Assembly (NCBI GenBank): GCA_949710005.1
Contig: OX453274.1
Span: forward strand, 4,535,174-4,599,173
Length of the DNA: 64,000 nt
Origin: Ricordea florida
Taxonomy: Eukaryota > Cnidaria > Anthozoa > Corallimorpharia > Ricordeidae
Reading direction: 5' to 3'
The translations under genes and the position numbers were made by a program. The notes beneath the pieces are model-generated. The model searched no databases. It worked only from the letters and a program-made list of their open reading frames with translations, and was not told the DNA's origin. How positions within the stretch are numbered: position 1 is the first letter of the stretch; the number at the start of each line of letters is the position of its first letter. Shown here in pieces: positions 55,329-64,000 of this stretch.

Positions 55329-55880
55329 TCAGCGTTCACCGCAAGAGAATCATGCGCAGAAGCGTCATCTGTCACGTAGCCTGAAAAGAAGACTGACAAA
55401 AAAATCTTCAAGAAAACGTGGACATAATATAGAAAAAATTACTTTCATTGTACGTTATTTTTGATGCTACAAAACATTTTGATTCCATTCACGTTGTGAC
55501 TTGAAACTTTTGTAAGAGTACATGGTCGTCCACAAAAATCAACTTTTTGAGAAAACTATAGTTGACAGTATGCAAGCAACTAGTGTGTTATACCACAACA
55601 AAAATGACAGCCAGCTTGTTCTTGTGAGATTATGGCTTGTCTTGTAGTTATTTTAACCATGTAAAATTGGCAATAGAGAGTTGTGGAGTATGTTTGTAAT
55701 AGAATTCAACTCATCATACCCTGGACGGTAAGAAAGTAAATCGTGTTTTGTGAGCTGGCAAGGAAACTTAGAAACAAGGTTCTGTTTTTGCGTCCGCGAG
55801 TGAAATGTTATAAAGGAACCTTTTATGATGCCGAATGCTCTTTAAGAGGGCAAATATTTATTAAACCATTAATAAAATTA
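55329..55880 (+). promoter_or_regulatory. DNAH2 3' UTR with candidate poly(A) signal
   Basis: After the stop there is about 540 bases of AT-rich sequence without obvious coding content. It ends in an AATAAA hexamer at about 55871-55876, the first well-placed polyadenylation signal downstream of the stop. This sets the probable transcript end near 55.9 kb. Transcript data were not available. Confidence 0.5.
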
Positions 55881-58800
55881 GTTTTCTAACTTAAGATCTT
55901 GTCTGACTTTGTTGTGATCAAAACAGACTTTGCAAGGCTTGTGCTTTCCCTGCGCCCGAGATTAACGTTTTAGCTAACTAGCCTTTAGGCTACTGAGTAA
56001 CAGGTCTAATTTTACTAGCCAAAACACAATCTGCACTAGCCAAACTTGTCATGCGTAGTTTCAGTGATTTTTTTTTTTTTTTTGAGAGCCGGGTCGAGGT
56101 CAGACATACCTTTCTTAATCTAAAAATTATTACGAAAAGAATTCCAATTGCTTACTAACATAACGTCCACTTTTATTAAATATTCTCATTCCATGTTATC
56201 GTATTGGTTTCATTTCTTTTTTTCCCTTAAAATATTAAAAGCTTTTCTTTTGATGAAAAACAAGACGCTTGAGAAGCGTTCACGCGGGCTTCGTATGAAG
56301 CGTTTTACTTGAGCATTTACCACGCGTAAAATGTTTACGGAACTACATGCGGGATCCGTGTGGGGAATTTTCGTTCTCAGTCACTCCAGTCCCACATTTT
56401 AACGGTTATTTGTGCCAACAGTCAGTTTAAGTACTCGTGTGAAAAAAAAATGATTAGCGTGTATACAGCCGCTTACAGAAATCACCAGTACAGTCATAAT
56501 ATAAATACTTTGCATAACGAGATCGGAATAGGCAGGTACAAAAGTCGGACCGGATCAACTCGGACCGCTAGTCCGGGTCGGATCAACTCGTATCGACTCG
56601 GATCAGGAAAAAAGAAACATAAAATTAATGGTCCGGCTAAAAGGTAGGCAGGTGTACGGCAAAACTCATTAAAAAGGTGCGAACAGTTAATTGTTAATTT
56701 CATGTAAATCGCCTCATCTCATTGGCTAATACCAAAAAAATCCCGAAAAAACAATGATAAAATTAAAAAAAAAACGTAATTTTTAGACCTTGTCTTTTCC
56801 ATATCCTTATTTTCTCTCTCTCGAGCAAATTTGGCTCTTGTTCTATGTGCCAATTAGCACCACAAAATTAACTGACATATTGCCGAGCCCTATTGTTTTT
56901 CTGCCTGCTTCTTAGCCGGACCATTACTTAAAGGTTAAAATTCCGGTCAAAAGTTGGCCAAATTAAGAAAAGGCAGGTACAAAAGTCGGACTGGATCTAC
57001 CCGGACCGACTCGAATCATGAAAAAAAGAAAAAAAAACATGATTAAATGAAATTGAAACTTTTATCCATTCGAAGGTTAAAATTCCGCTCAAAAGTTGGC
57101 CAAATTAAGAAAGACTCGCGACGTTTCTCCGTGTTGTGCCGTGTAGTCAAGCCGCCATTTAGAATTCTAAGTGCCAGTTCCTCTGGAACCTGTCTCGTGT
57201 TCCTCCATCCACCATTCGTCGATCTCCACGATCATGAACCCCGATGAAGATAAGTCTTTCTCAATGAATTTGCATCTGTCCACCAAATTGATAGTTTGAA
57301 TCATTACCCATTTCTGTTATGCAGCGTGATTTAGCAAATTCGCTTTACTTCCGTTTGGCTCCTAATTTGGGGAACATGAAGTTGATAGATTTAGCTAATC
57401 ATTAAGCAAAACTTGACCTGCTTAACTACACAGCACGACACAGAGAAATTTCGCGAGTCTTCCTTTCTTGATTTCTATCGCGTGATAGTTGACGAGGACG
57501 CAGCCCGAGTCAACCATCGCTATCTTAATTATTATTGTAAATAAAAAGTTGTTGTTGTTGTTGTTAGTGTACAAGTCTCTTAAATACTATGGGAAAACTG
57601 GGGATGTGAACAATCTAATATAAAAATAACTTCCACTTTTTCCGTCCACTACTAGAGTGCTTCACAATTTTTACTAGCCCAAATGGCTAGTGAGAGTAAA
57701 ATCCACAAGCCAAAACTGAAATTTTACTAGCCTGTGGCTAGCTGGTTACCGTTAGACTCAAGCCCTGGCCTGACATTTCCTTTGAATATCAATTCGGGAG
57801 ATACATTACATGTAATTTTAGCATATTTTTAAACCTGGGCTAAAAAGGAAATGTGCTTGGGTTGCCCTGTAAAGATTTATCCCAATGAAGCATGCAGATC
57901 ACTCGGACCATAAATCATGATTCTTATTTGCCAATATAATTCCACATCAATCAAAGAAATACAGTATGCAAATAGAATTCAACTGCATATTTGGTTATAA
58001 TAGACCTCCATATCAAGAAATATTGTCTTGTATACTATTATCACTGCTACATCACCCTTATGATAAGAAGGAAGGAAAAGCGTTGATATAACTGAATAGG
58101 AACTTGGCCCATCCTGAAACATCAGATAGGGATTTTGGCTTACATTGGCTTCAAATTATTCTAAATAAATTATTAATACTGTAATTCCCTGAGATAACCT
58201 TTTACATAACATTTCACACACAAGATGCATGAGAGGGTTTCCATAACAAATCAAACCCAGAGAAGACAGTTGATAACACGTGTGGCGTGTATTTCAGATG
58301 AAATTCAAGGTGTTTGACATTCCATAAAACACATGTATAGAGTACTTGATATAGTTCCTAAAAAAATTAATTATTAAAAAGGGCAAATGCAAAGAAAGCA
58401 GTTTTTATCAGATATCTAAACATATCATTGTTATTGATTTTCTCCGTTTTTCACTTATGTATGATGAATGAGATTATAAAATACATATCTTACATAGAAC
58501 CTAAATAACAAATCTCTATAAAGAACATTGTGGGTCATGCTACTACAGATTTAATTGAGTTTGATCAGTCTAAATAGACAGAATGGCAATTATGAAGCCC
58601 TAGTTTTAAGATCCAATTTCTCTTCAATAATCACCTTACATCCCAGACAGTAGCAAAAAGGAGACTGTCAGAATATCACGGCAATTCATCTTCAGTGATC
58701 TGCCCTTACATTCTCATTACCTGAATTCATCAATACGCATTGACCGAACTTGATCACAATTGGAACAAAATGGGTTTAAATTTTCATGGCCTGGCCAGTT

Positions 58801-58950
58801 TCCTTCCACATACTGTAAAAGTTCCTTCATCCAATGTCACAAGATATATTATCACTTTAGTGCATGTCTATTGTTTCTTGACTATTCATCCTGTGTGAAA
58901 AGCAAGACCACTAGACATTATATTGCCCCATCACTTTTAGGTCAGCAGGT
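55881..58950. other. Intergenic region between converging genes
   Basis: No gene seen. It contains a 16-base T run near 56068-56083, a small tandem of TCGGAC/GGATCAACTC motifs at 56540-56605, a TIR element at 57106-57470, a GTT run near 57550, and two related stretches rich in CTAGCC (55970-56050 and 57655-57740). Bases 57780-58950 are AT-rich and probably include the acyltransferase 3' UTR; ATTAAA on the minus strand at 58550-58555 is a possible weak poly(A) signal. Confidence 0.5.
57106..57470. mobile_element. TIR element (~365 bases)
   Basis: AAGAAAGACTCGCGACG..CCGTGTAGTCAAGC on the left matches, in reverse complement, GCTTAACTACACAGCACGAC..GCGAGTCTTCCTTTCTT on the right, arms of about 45 bases with a few mismatches. 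No transposase frame seen. Confidence 0.7.
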
Positions 58951-60234
58951 CTACTCCACCTTAAGCATGCTTGCATAGTCTTCTTGTCTTTGTTGTCGAA
59001 ATTCCGGTTTAACTGACATCCTTTTCAGTTGCCCATCCCATATAAGATCAACAAGTCCACCCTGCCGAGCAATTTCTGTCTTGACACGACTTGCAAAGTT
59101 AACAGCAGTTTCTCCTTCTTTGCGTACCATTGGTGGAAGATACCAGACATCGCACACCATAGCCCAGTTTGTTAGGAGGAGGAATAGATAATATGCAAAT
59201 CCTTCTTCACTTGAGTTCCAGAATGCATTGCCAAATGTTGGATCATACTTTATGGCTACTGGATAGATCACTCCACCAATTTCAAAACTTCCTTTTTTGA
59301 ACATCATCACTGAAGTATTGTTTATACATGTGCCCTCTGGGAAAATCAGAATTGGATTCTTGCTCGCATCTTCAACATGTTCTTTCAATCTCCTCGTTAC
59401 AATGAGCCGGTCTTTCATCTCTGTTCTCTCAAACCAAATATGGTCCTGAGTTTTGGCTAACGTTCTTTCTAAGAACCCAAACAGTCCTGGTTGACGCTGA
59501 CCTACCAAAGAATAACATCTGTCGCAGGCCAGAATTAGCACATCCAGTGGGGTGGTGTGGTTTGCCACACAGATACCTCCCCCCTTGGCCATGTTTTCCC
59601 TGTGATGGAAAGTGATGACCGCCGATGCAGATCTGGCCAAAATTCTGAATGACATTAACACGAATTTATTGTCTAGCCAGTGCATGAAGCTTGACCTTGG
59701 AAGCTGTGACAGCACAACCCTTGATCCAACGAGAATAGCAATACCAAGAAGAAACAGCGTGAATCTCATAGGGAATAAGATCACGTACCTTACGAAGAAA
59801 CCGACCATCCACATAATGGTTAGTTTCGTACTGATGTAATGGTAATTTTGATTCGTCCTTGTCAATAGATTCCACGAGGCCAGTTCTTCCGCAGTAAAGC
59901 ATTTTGTTACTTCATCATCAATAACAGCTTCTACCCCGACCCGGCAGAATTCCAACGCATCACTCATGTGGAAGTCTCGCTGAAATGTTCCAAAAGATCT
60001 ATTTCTAGGCAAGTTCGCCTTAGGCGGTTTGAAAACCTCACCTCTTTTGTCTATCACATTCGATCGAACACCTCGCTTCGATTGGATAGTTCGCCTTCCA
60101 AACTCGAACACTTTGTATAAAGTGGCTAAATATAAGTTTCGAATACCAAATGATAGCCCCAACGAGGCAGGAATTGCCATGAAAATCAGAATAAACGCGA
60201 AATAGCACGCCAGGATTATCGGAAACACCGCCAT
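58951..60234 (-). CDS. GPAT3/4: Glycerol-3-phosphate acyltransferase 3/4-like (ER, single coding exon)
   Basis: It acylates glycerol-3-phosphate with acyl-CoA to lysophosphatidic acid, the first step of glycerolipid synthesis, in the ER membrane (family knowledge). The 427-residue frame is full length compared with about 434-456 in vertebrates. Acyltransferase motifs are intact: HTTPLD (H226, D231), FERTEMKDR (268-276), FPEGTCINN (298-306) with MFKKGSFEIGG, and IYPVAIKYDP (323-332). Hydrophobic segments lie at about 7-28 and 138-175. The N-terminal LSFGIRNLYLATLYK and the C-terminal QGGLVDLIWDGQLKR favour GPAT3/4 over mitochondrial GPAT or AGPAT1/2; I cannot separate GPAT3 from GPAT4. The ATG chosen starts a typical hydrophobic N terminus. 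The coding region has no introns, unlike my recollection of vertebrate orthologues. It converges on DNAH2. Confidence 0.93.
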   Translation of the reverse strand: MAVFPIILACYFAFILIFMAIPASLGLSFGIRNLYLATLYKVFEFGRRTIQSKRGVRSNVIDKRGEVFKPPKANLPRNRSFGTFQRDFHMSDALEFCRVGVEAVIDDEVTKCFTAEELASWNLLTRTNQNYHYISTKLTIMWMVGFFVRYVILFPMRFTLFLLGIAILVGSRVVLSQLPRSSFMHWLDNKFVLMSFRILARSASAVITFHHRENMAKGGGICVANHTTPLDVLILACDRCYSLVGQRQPGLFGFLERTLAKTQDHIWFERTEMKDRLIVTRRLKEHVEDASKNPILIFPEGTCINNTSVMMFKKGSFEIGGVIYPVAIKYDPTFGNAFWNSSEEGFAYYLFLLLTNWAMVCDVWYLPPMVRKEGETAVNFASRVKTEIARQGGLVDLIWDGQLKRMSVKPEFRQQRQEDYASMLKVE

Positions 60235-60270
60235 GACCTGTTGACAGAGAGCAAAGAATAAAGTTTGTTC
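60235..60270 (-). promoter_or_regulatory. Probable 5'-UTR splice acceptor just before the GPAT ATG
   Basis: Reading the minus strand toward the start codon, a pyrimidine-rich tract containing TTGCTCTCTG is followed by TCAACAG, then GTC and the ATG. The AG falls at plus-strand 60238-60239. This has the form of a 3' splice site three bases upstream of the start. It implies an untranslated first exon further right (beyond 60.27 kb), so the promoter is not directly at 60.24 kb. No first exon was identified. Confidence 0.5.
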
Positions 60271-60333
60271 GCCTTTTTAGAGAAAACCCCGCTGTGCAAG
60301 GAAGTATGGGTAGGGGTACCATTCTCCCCTCTT

Positions 60334-60629
60334 AGGGACGGACCATTAGAAAAGTGATGGGGGGTGGAGGGGGTGGGGAAAAAAACAAAAAAAAATTCAT
60401 GCAAGGGAAAATACCAAAAAAAAAAATTCATGCAAAGAAGAAGGTAAAAAAAAATTCATGCAGAAGGAAGGTCCAATTGTGACTTTTTCACACGTAGTAA
60501 AAAAAATTCGTGCAGAGGGGTTCACCTGAAAAAAAATTCCTGCACAAGCAGTGAGCGAAAAAAAAAATTCCTGCAAGCTGAAAATTCCCCACCCCCCACC
60601 CCCATCACTTTTCTAATGGTCCGTCCCTT
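60334..60629. repeat. Foldback element with internal short tandem repeats
   Basis: Arms of about 27 bases beginning AGGGACGGACCATTAGAAAA (60334) and ending with their reverse complement (60629) enclose about 240 bases. The interior is a tandem series of A-run plus ATTC(A/C)TGCA units. It is probably a non-autonomous DNA element. It lies next to the acyltransferase 5' side. Confidence 0.7.
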
Positions 60630-60679
60630 ACATCTTCAAACTGAAAGCACTGTTTGGTATGTCTGTGCTGATCTGATGG

Positions 60680-61025
60680 ATTTCAGACGGACTTTTTTAA
60701 TGAGAAAAACGTTATGTGAAACAAAGACACTTATTCAATTCCTTGCAACGATTGTAATCAGTACTACATCAGGCAGACAAAACATCAATTTGGTACCCGC
60801 TTAAAGGAGCATCAAAAAGCAGTGTTTCTTTCAGAAAAAGAAAACTCTGCCTTTGCGGAACACGCATGTCTAACAAACCATTCCATTGGGTAGAATAATT
60901 CTCGAATTATGACCACTAACCCCCGCTATCATCAAAGACGCTGTTTGGAAGCTTGGTATATATCAATAGCGACCACCTTCCACTGAACTGCGACAATACC
61001 CGACGCTTACTTAGGGCTGTTCGTT
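60680..61025 (+). pseudogene. Decayed GIY-YIG retroelement fragment (Penelope-like)
   Basis: Frame-broken translation gives YSIPCNDCNQYYIRQTKHQF, then TRLKEHQKAVF, then EHACLTNHS, and after a stop codon TTNPRYHQRRCLEAWYI. This is the order seen in GIY-YIG endonuclease modules of Penelope-type retroelements (IPC..C...YIGQT, R.KEH, R...EAW.I). The GIY-YIG glycine is arginine and at least two stops interrupt it, so it is dead. Sequence at about 61300-61440 looks like the rest of the same element, separated by a G-rich insertion. Confidence 0.62.
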
Positions 61026-62040
61026 ATTTATGGCTAGGGGGGCGGTGTTTAGAGTAGGGAGGGGGGGGGTAAATTTTTCAAAACCAAGGTAAATGGGGAT
61101 GATTTTTTTTTAAATACAGTAGAATTGGGGGGGGTAAACTTTTAGAATCCGTTGTTTCAACCCTTTTGTTGCCGTTTTGCAGATATATTAAATTGAGCTT
61201 TGTTTTGGGCCAGTGGGATAAACTGGGGGGGGGGGGTAACTTTTTGACACACGCACTGCCCAAGTTGGTTAAAAAATCCCCGACGCCTCCCCAATTATAA
61301 ATAATGGACAGTCCCAGTTACGCTTTTTAATTAAGCAACCCAATTCATCGTGGGTATAAAAGTATCTTCACAGCCTTGCCCAATCACCCCAGAAGACACT
61401 GGACATAGAGGAGTGTCAAAACTCCGGGTCGATGAATTGTAACTTTTTAGGTTATTTCAAACCAGCGTAGCATCAAACTATGTCTGATTTTCCACCTGGT
61501 TGCAATAGCTACTTTTCCTTTAACTATAAAAGCTCCGTGTTGTTCGTATATAAACGTTAACCGCATCCGAGATCACCTCTCTGGCTAAGGGCATAGCTGG
61601 GATTTTTCAAAGCAGCGTCACAACAGGAGCTCGTCACTACTTCTTTTACATTTTCACTCTCTCTTTCAGAGAATCCAGTTTAAATTTTAGGCTTTTCTTT
61701 CCTCTGGCGTCCCAAGCTCACGTTACGAGTGTATTATGTGAATTAACTTTGGGTGTCACGAAAACACAGACGTCGAAAACGCAGACCTCAGACCAAAGAC
61801 GTCGAAAACACAGACATCGAAAACACCGACCTTGCAAACACAGACCCACATGCCCAAGACAAAGACGTGTCAAAAATACTGTAAAAAAAAACAACAGCCT
61901 TTGCTTGCGAGGGCCGTTGATAAAACCAGGAACACGGAACATGGAAAAATTATAACAATTTTTCAAAAAAAATAAATAAATAAATACCAGTATTATCCCC
62001 GAATATGAAAACAACACTTATAAATATTTTTGAGAGTGTG
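61020..62040. other. Non-coding, G-run insertion and short repeats
   Basis: Bases 61035-61290 contain four long G runs and a palindromic-looking layout around TTATTTATGG/AATAAT ends, probably a small insertion splitting the retroelement remnant. Bases 61757-61870 are a degenerate tandem of about 18 bases around GAAAACACAGAC. No gene recognised. Confidence 0.4.
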
Positions 62041-62149
62041 GAGGCAGGGAGGGGGAGAGCGGGGCACTGTTTCAAAAAAAGTGTAGTTTATTAACTCGTG
62101 GATACGCGAAGCGTATTTGCGAGTTTTTGTGGGGACTCCGATATGCAAA

Positions 62150-62222
62150 TTGTCACTCACTCACTCACTCACTCACTCACTCACTCACTCACTCACTCGC
62201 TCACTCACTCACTCACTCACTC
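62150..62222. repeat. (CACT)n tetranucleotide microsatellite
   Basis: About 18 units of CACT/ACTC run almost perfectly from 62150 to 62222, with one GCTC interruption. It is a simple repeat and no coding frame is supported. Confidence 0.95.
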
Positions 62223-62391
62223 CAGTGTAGACACACTTCGTAATTAGTCGGATGGAACTCGGGGGCACCGATATGAAGACGACAATTGTCGTGACCGAAG
62301 TCACCGAAGTCTGTTGATGAAAGTTCACGCTGAAAGTGTATCGTACCGTTGCCAGAGTTTCTAATGATTTTGTAGCTTAAGAGGACGATTA

Positions 62392-62586
62392 GCGAGGCCC
62401 TGTTAAAGGTAAATTTCGACAAGCGACATGGCCTTGAAACGGCGACATAAAGGACCTGAAATGGCGACGAACGACGAGCCGCTCACGGGAAATTACGACA
62501 GCGACCTTCGACCTTCCGAAATTGCGACGTGAAAAGGTTTGAAACTCAGACGCGCGACATAAACAACCTCACTAACAGGGCCTCAT
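62392..62586. mobile_element. Short TIR element (MITE-like)
   Basis: GAGGCCCTGTT near 62394 is mirrored by AACAGGGCCTC ending near 62584, giving 11-base terminal inverted repeats about 190 bases apart. The interior is rich in GCGAC motifs. Small size and lack of coding suggest a non-autonomous DNA transposon. It is low-copy in this window, so the call is tentative. Confidence 0.4.
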
Positions 62587-62618
62587 TAGCGGTCTTACTA
62601 AAATCAAAAGGAGTTTAA

Positions 62619-62834
62619 ATGTTTCCAGTTAGGACAATGACCAACTTGGAGACTGAATTTCATGAGCCTTTTACTCGGCCAGGCGCTAAACGTGAACAGA
62701 TGATAACTATTCGCTTTTCCGACATCGACCGCCCCCAAGATTACAAGCAGTATATGAATTTCAGTTGGCTCGAAAGTGATCTGAAGATGAGAAAATCTCT
62801 TGCTAATGTAGTAAGCTTTGGTGAGAACTCATAG
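62619..62834 (+). other. Unrecognised open frame of 71 codons
   Basis: An ATG-initiated frame has a plausible amino-acid mix (EFHEPFTRPGAKREQMITIR then FSDIDRPQDYKQYMNFSWLE) and no low-complexity sequence. I do not recognise it. It could be a first exon, a transposon remnant or chance. No matching neighbour exon was found, and it lies 0.6 kb before the Helitron-like fragment. Confidence 0.25.
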
Positions 62835-63440
62835 AGCGAAATTAGCACTTGAATGAGAATTTATTAGAGCGAAATGAGTACTCGTTATTGAACGAAACTA
62901 CTACTGAAAACAGAATAAATTGACGAATCCATGATGTGAAACCGAAGAACTTCTGTGGCCAACCTGGATAAGAAACATCGCATGGAGGACTTTTCTACTG
63001 ATTTAAGTGTTAGTACTAACAGGAATGGAGTTGGAGAAGTATTGGGACGGTCAAGAAGTATGTCAACGCTTACCATTAAATATAGAGGCGCATGCCGTGA
63101 CGGAGAACCAGGGTTCGAAAAGAGTAAGTCATGTAGAAAATGTATTAAGCGTTATATTATATACAATACACCACAAGCCGTTACAATGAAACGTTTTCTG
63201 TCTATTGATTTCCGAATTTACTTTGAAGTGAACTAGATTGTGTTGAAGTAGACATGTTGGAAAAATAGGCTTACCTGTTTTGCTTACTGTTGTGTGACTC
63301 ATCATATTTACATTGTAAAAACAAGAAGTTATAAGGATAAAAACAAAGATGTATTGCTGTATTAATGATGGCAAGTGTGATTTTTTTTAAGTGCAACCCT
63401 GAATATATATACCACTGATAACCTAAAATGAGATGGTAAT

Positions 63441-63734
63441 GTAAATAAACTAATTCAACTTGATAAAGGATTGAGAGTCTTAAGGATTTTAAGATCATCA
63501 CGTCAGCTGGGCTATCCTACATGGTTTTGTTCATTATCAGCTGCAGAATCAAGGTGGATATTTCTGTTGAATACATTGAATAGACTTGTAGACAGCAAAA
63601 ACTATAATGATGATAAAATTGACAATGTCATGGCAACAAAATTCAGACCTTATTCAGAAGGACCCTGTTACTTTGAACACACAGACAGTGAGCAGCAGGA
63701 TACCAGAACTACATTTGGTTTCGGTGCCATTTAA
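63441..63734 (+). pseudogene. Probable Helitron Rep (Helitron_like_N) remnant
   Basis: The open frame reads DKGLRVLRILRSSRQLGYPT then WFCSLSAAESRW and LVDSKNYNDDKIDN. In Helitron replicase proteins a leucine-arginine segment (LRxLRGSxxYW...) is followed about 20 residues later by RQLGxPTxFxSLSAAExxW. Here the two blocks are fused directly, as expected from an internal deletion, and the frame then loses similarity and stops at 63734. There are no HUH or helicase motifs, so it is not an active element. Confidence 0.5.
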
Positions 63735-64000
63735 TCCTGTACCCTTATGTTAAGTTATCAAATTTTTTAACAACTGTATGCTTGCCACCTGCCTTATAAC
63801 TGATGCCTAGTGTAGTCAAATGATTGGCATCATGTACTCACTGTATGTTTATTTCAAAAAGCTACTCAGCTCCCTGGTCACTTTTATGTTGTGATTATAG
63901 ATTATTAAAATTATCTTCAAGTTCATTCAATCACAACTCTGAAAAAACACCTCGTTAATTTTTAAATTATTTCTTTTTTCTCTGTTTTGTAAACATATCC
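63735..64000. other. AT-rich tail of window, no feature
   Basis: Nothing recognisable; low GC, no long frame, no repeat shared with the rest of the window. Confidence 0.5.

Noticed and set aside
54929..55384. 151-codon plus-strand frame
   Set aside because: Overlaps the last DNAH2 exon in another frame; the splice-consistent frame ends at 55328 with the family C terminus.
1..64000. A bacterial or viral gene cluster
   Set aside because: Spliced metazoan genes, SINEs and MITEs throughout; no compact operons or viral genes seen.

Overview
This is a eukaryotic genomic window, most likely from an anthozoan cnidarian such as a stony coral. The protein-coding content is metazoan: a ciliary dynein heavy chain and an ER acyltransferase. 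The coding sequence is cut into short exons with canonical GT..AG introns. The introns are crowded with tRNA-derived SINEs, small inverted-repeat (MITE-like) elements and minisatellites of a kind I associate with coral genomes. The species call is inference and no database was consulted.

Bases 1-55328 (+ strand) are the 3' two thirds of one large gene, an orthologue of axonemal dynein heavy chain 2 (DNAH2). I traced 71 exons: a 19-base 3' end of one exon at the left edge and 70 complete exons. Splice phases match at every junction. They encode about 3,005 residues: the end of the tail, the linker, AAA1-AAA4, the stalk with its microtubule-binding tip, AAA5-AAA6 and the C-terminal domain, ending at a TGA at 55326-55328. 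Roughly the first 1,400 residues lie upstream of the window. I see no frameshift or in-frame stop, so the gene looks functional.

Bases 58951-60234 (- strand) are an uninterrupted 427-codon reading frame for an ER glycerol-3-phosphate acyltransferase of the GPAT3/GPAT4 type. A likely 5'-UTR splice acceptor sits 3 bases before the ATG. The two genes converge tail to tail across about 3.6 kb of repeat-containing, AT-rich DNA. Right of the acyltransferase (60.3-64 kb) are foldbacks, a decayed Penelope-type GIY-YIG fragment, a CACT microsatellite and a probable Helitron Rep remnant.

The most unusual structure is at 47263-48529. About 0.9 kb of the DNAH2 gene itself, with two coding exons and their introns (source 37104-38000), has been copied in inverted orientation into a later DNAH2 intron. 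A 189-base direct duplication of the target flanks it. One junction lies inside a 106-base minisatellite that recurs in both orientations through at least nine places in the gene, which suggests repeat-mediated template switching. Other notable signals are a 24-base minisatellite grown from the Pol III A-box end of a SINE, an 0.8-kb GTA/GTT microsatellite close to a splice acceptor, and an array of eight ATTGG (inverted CCAAT) motifs.
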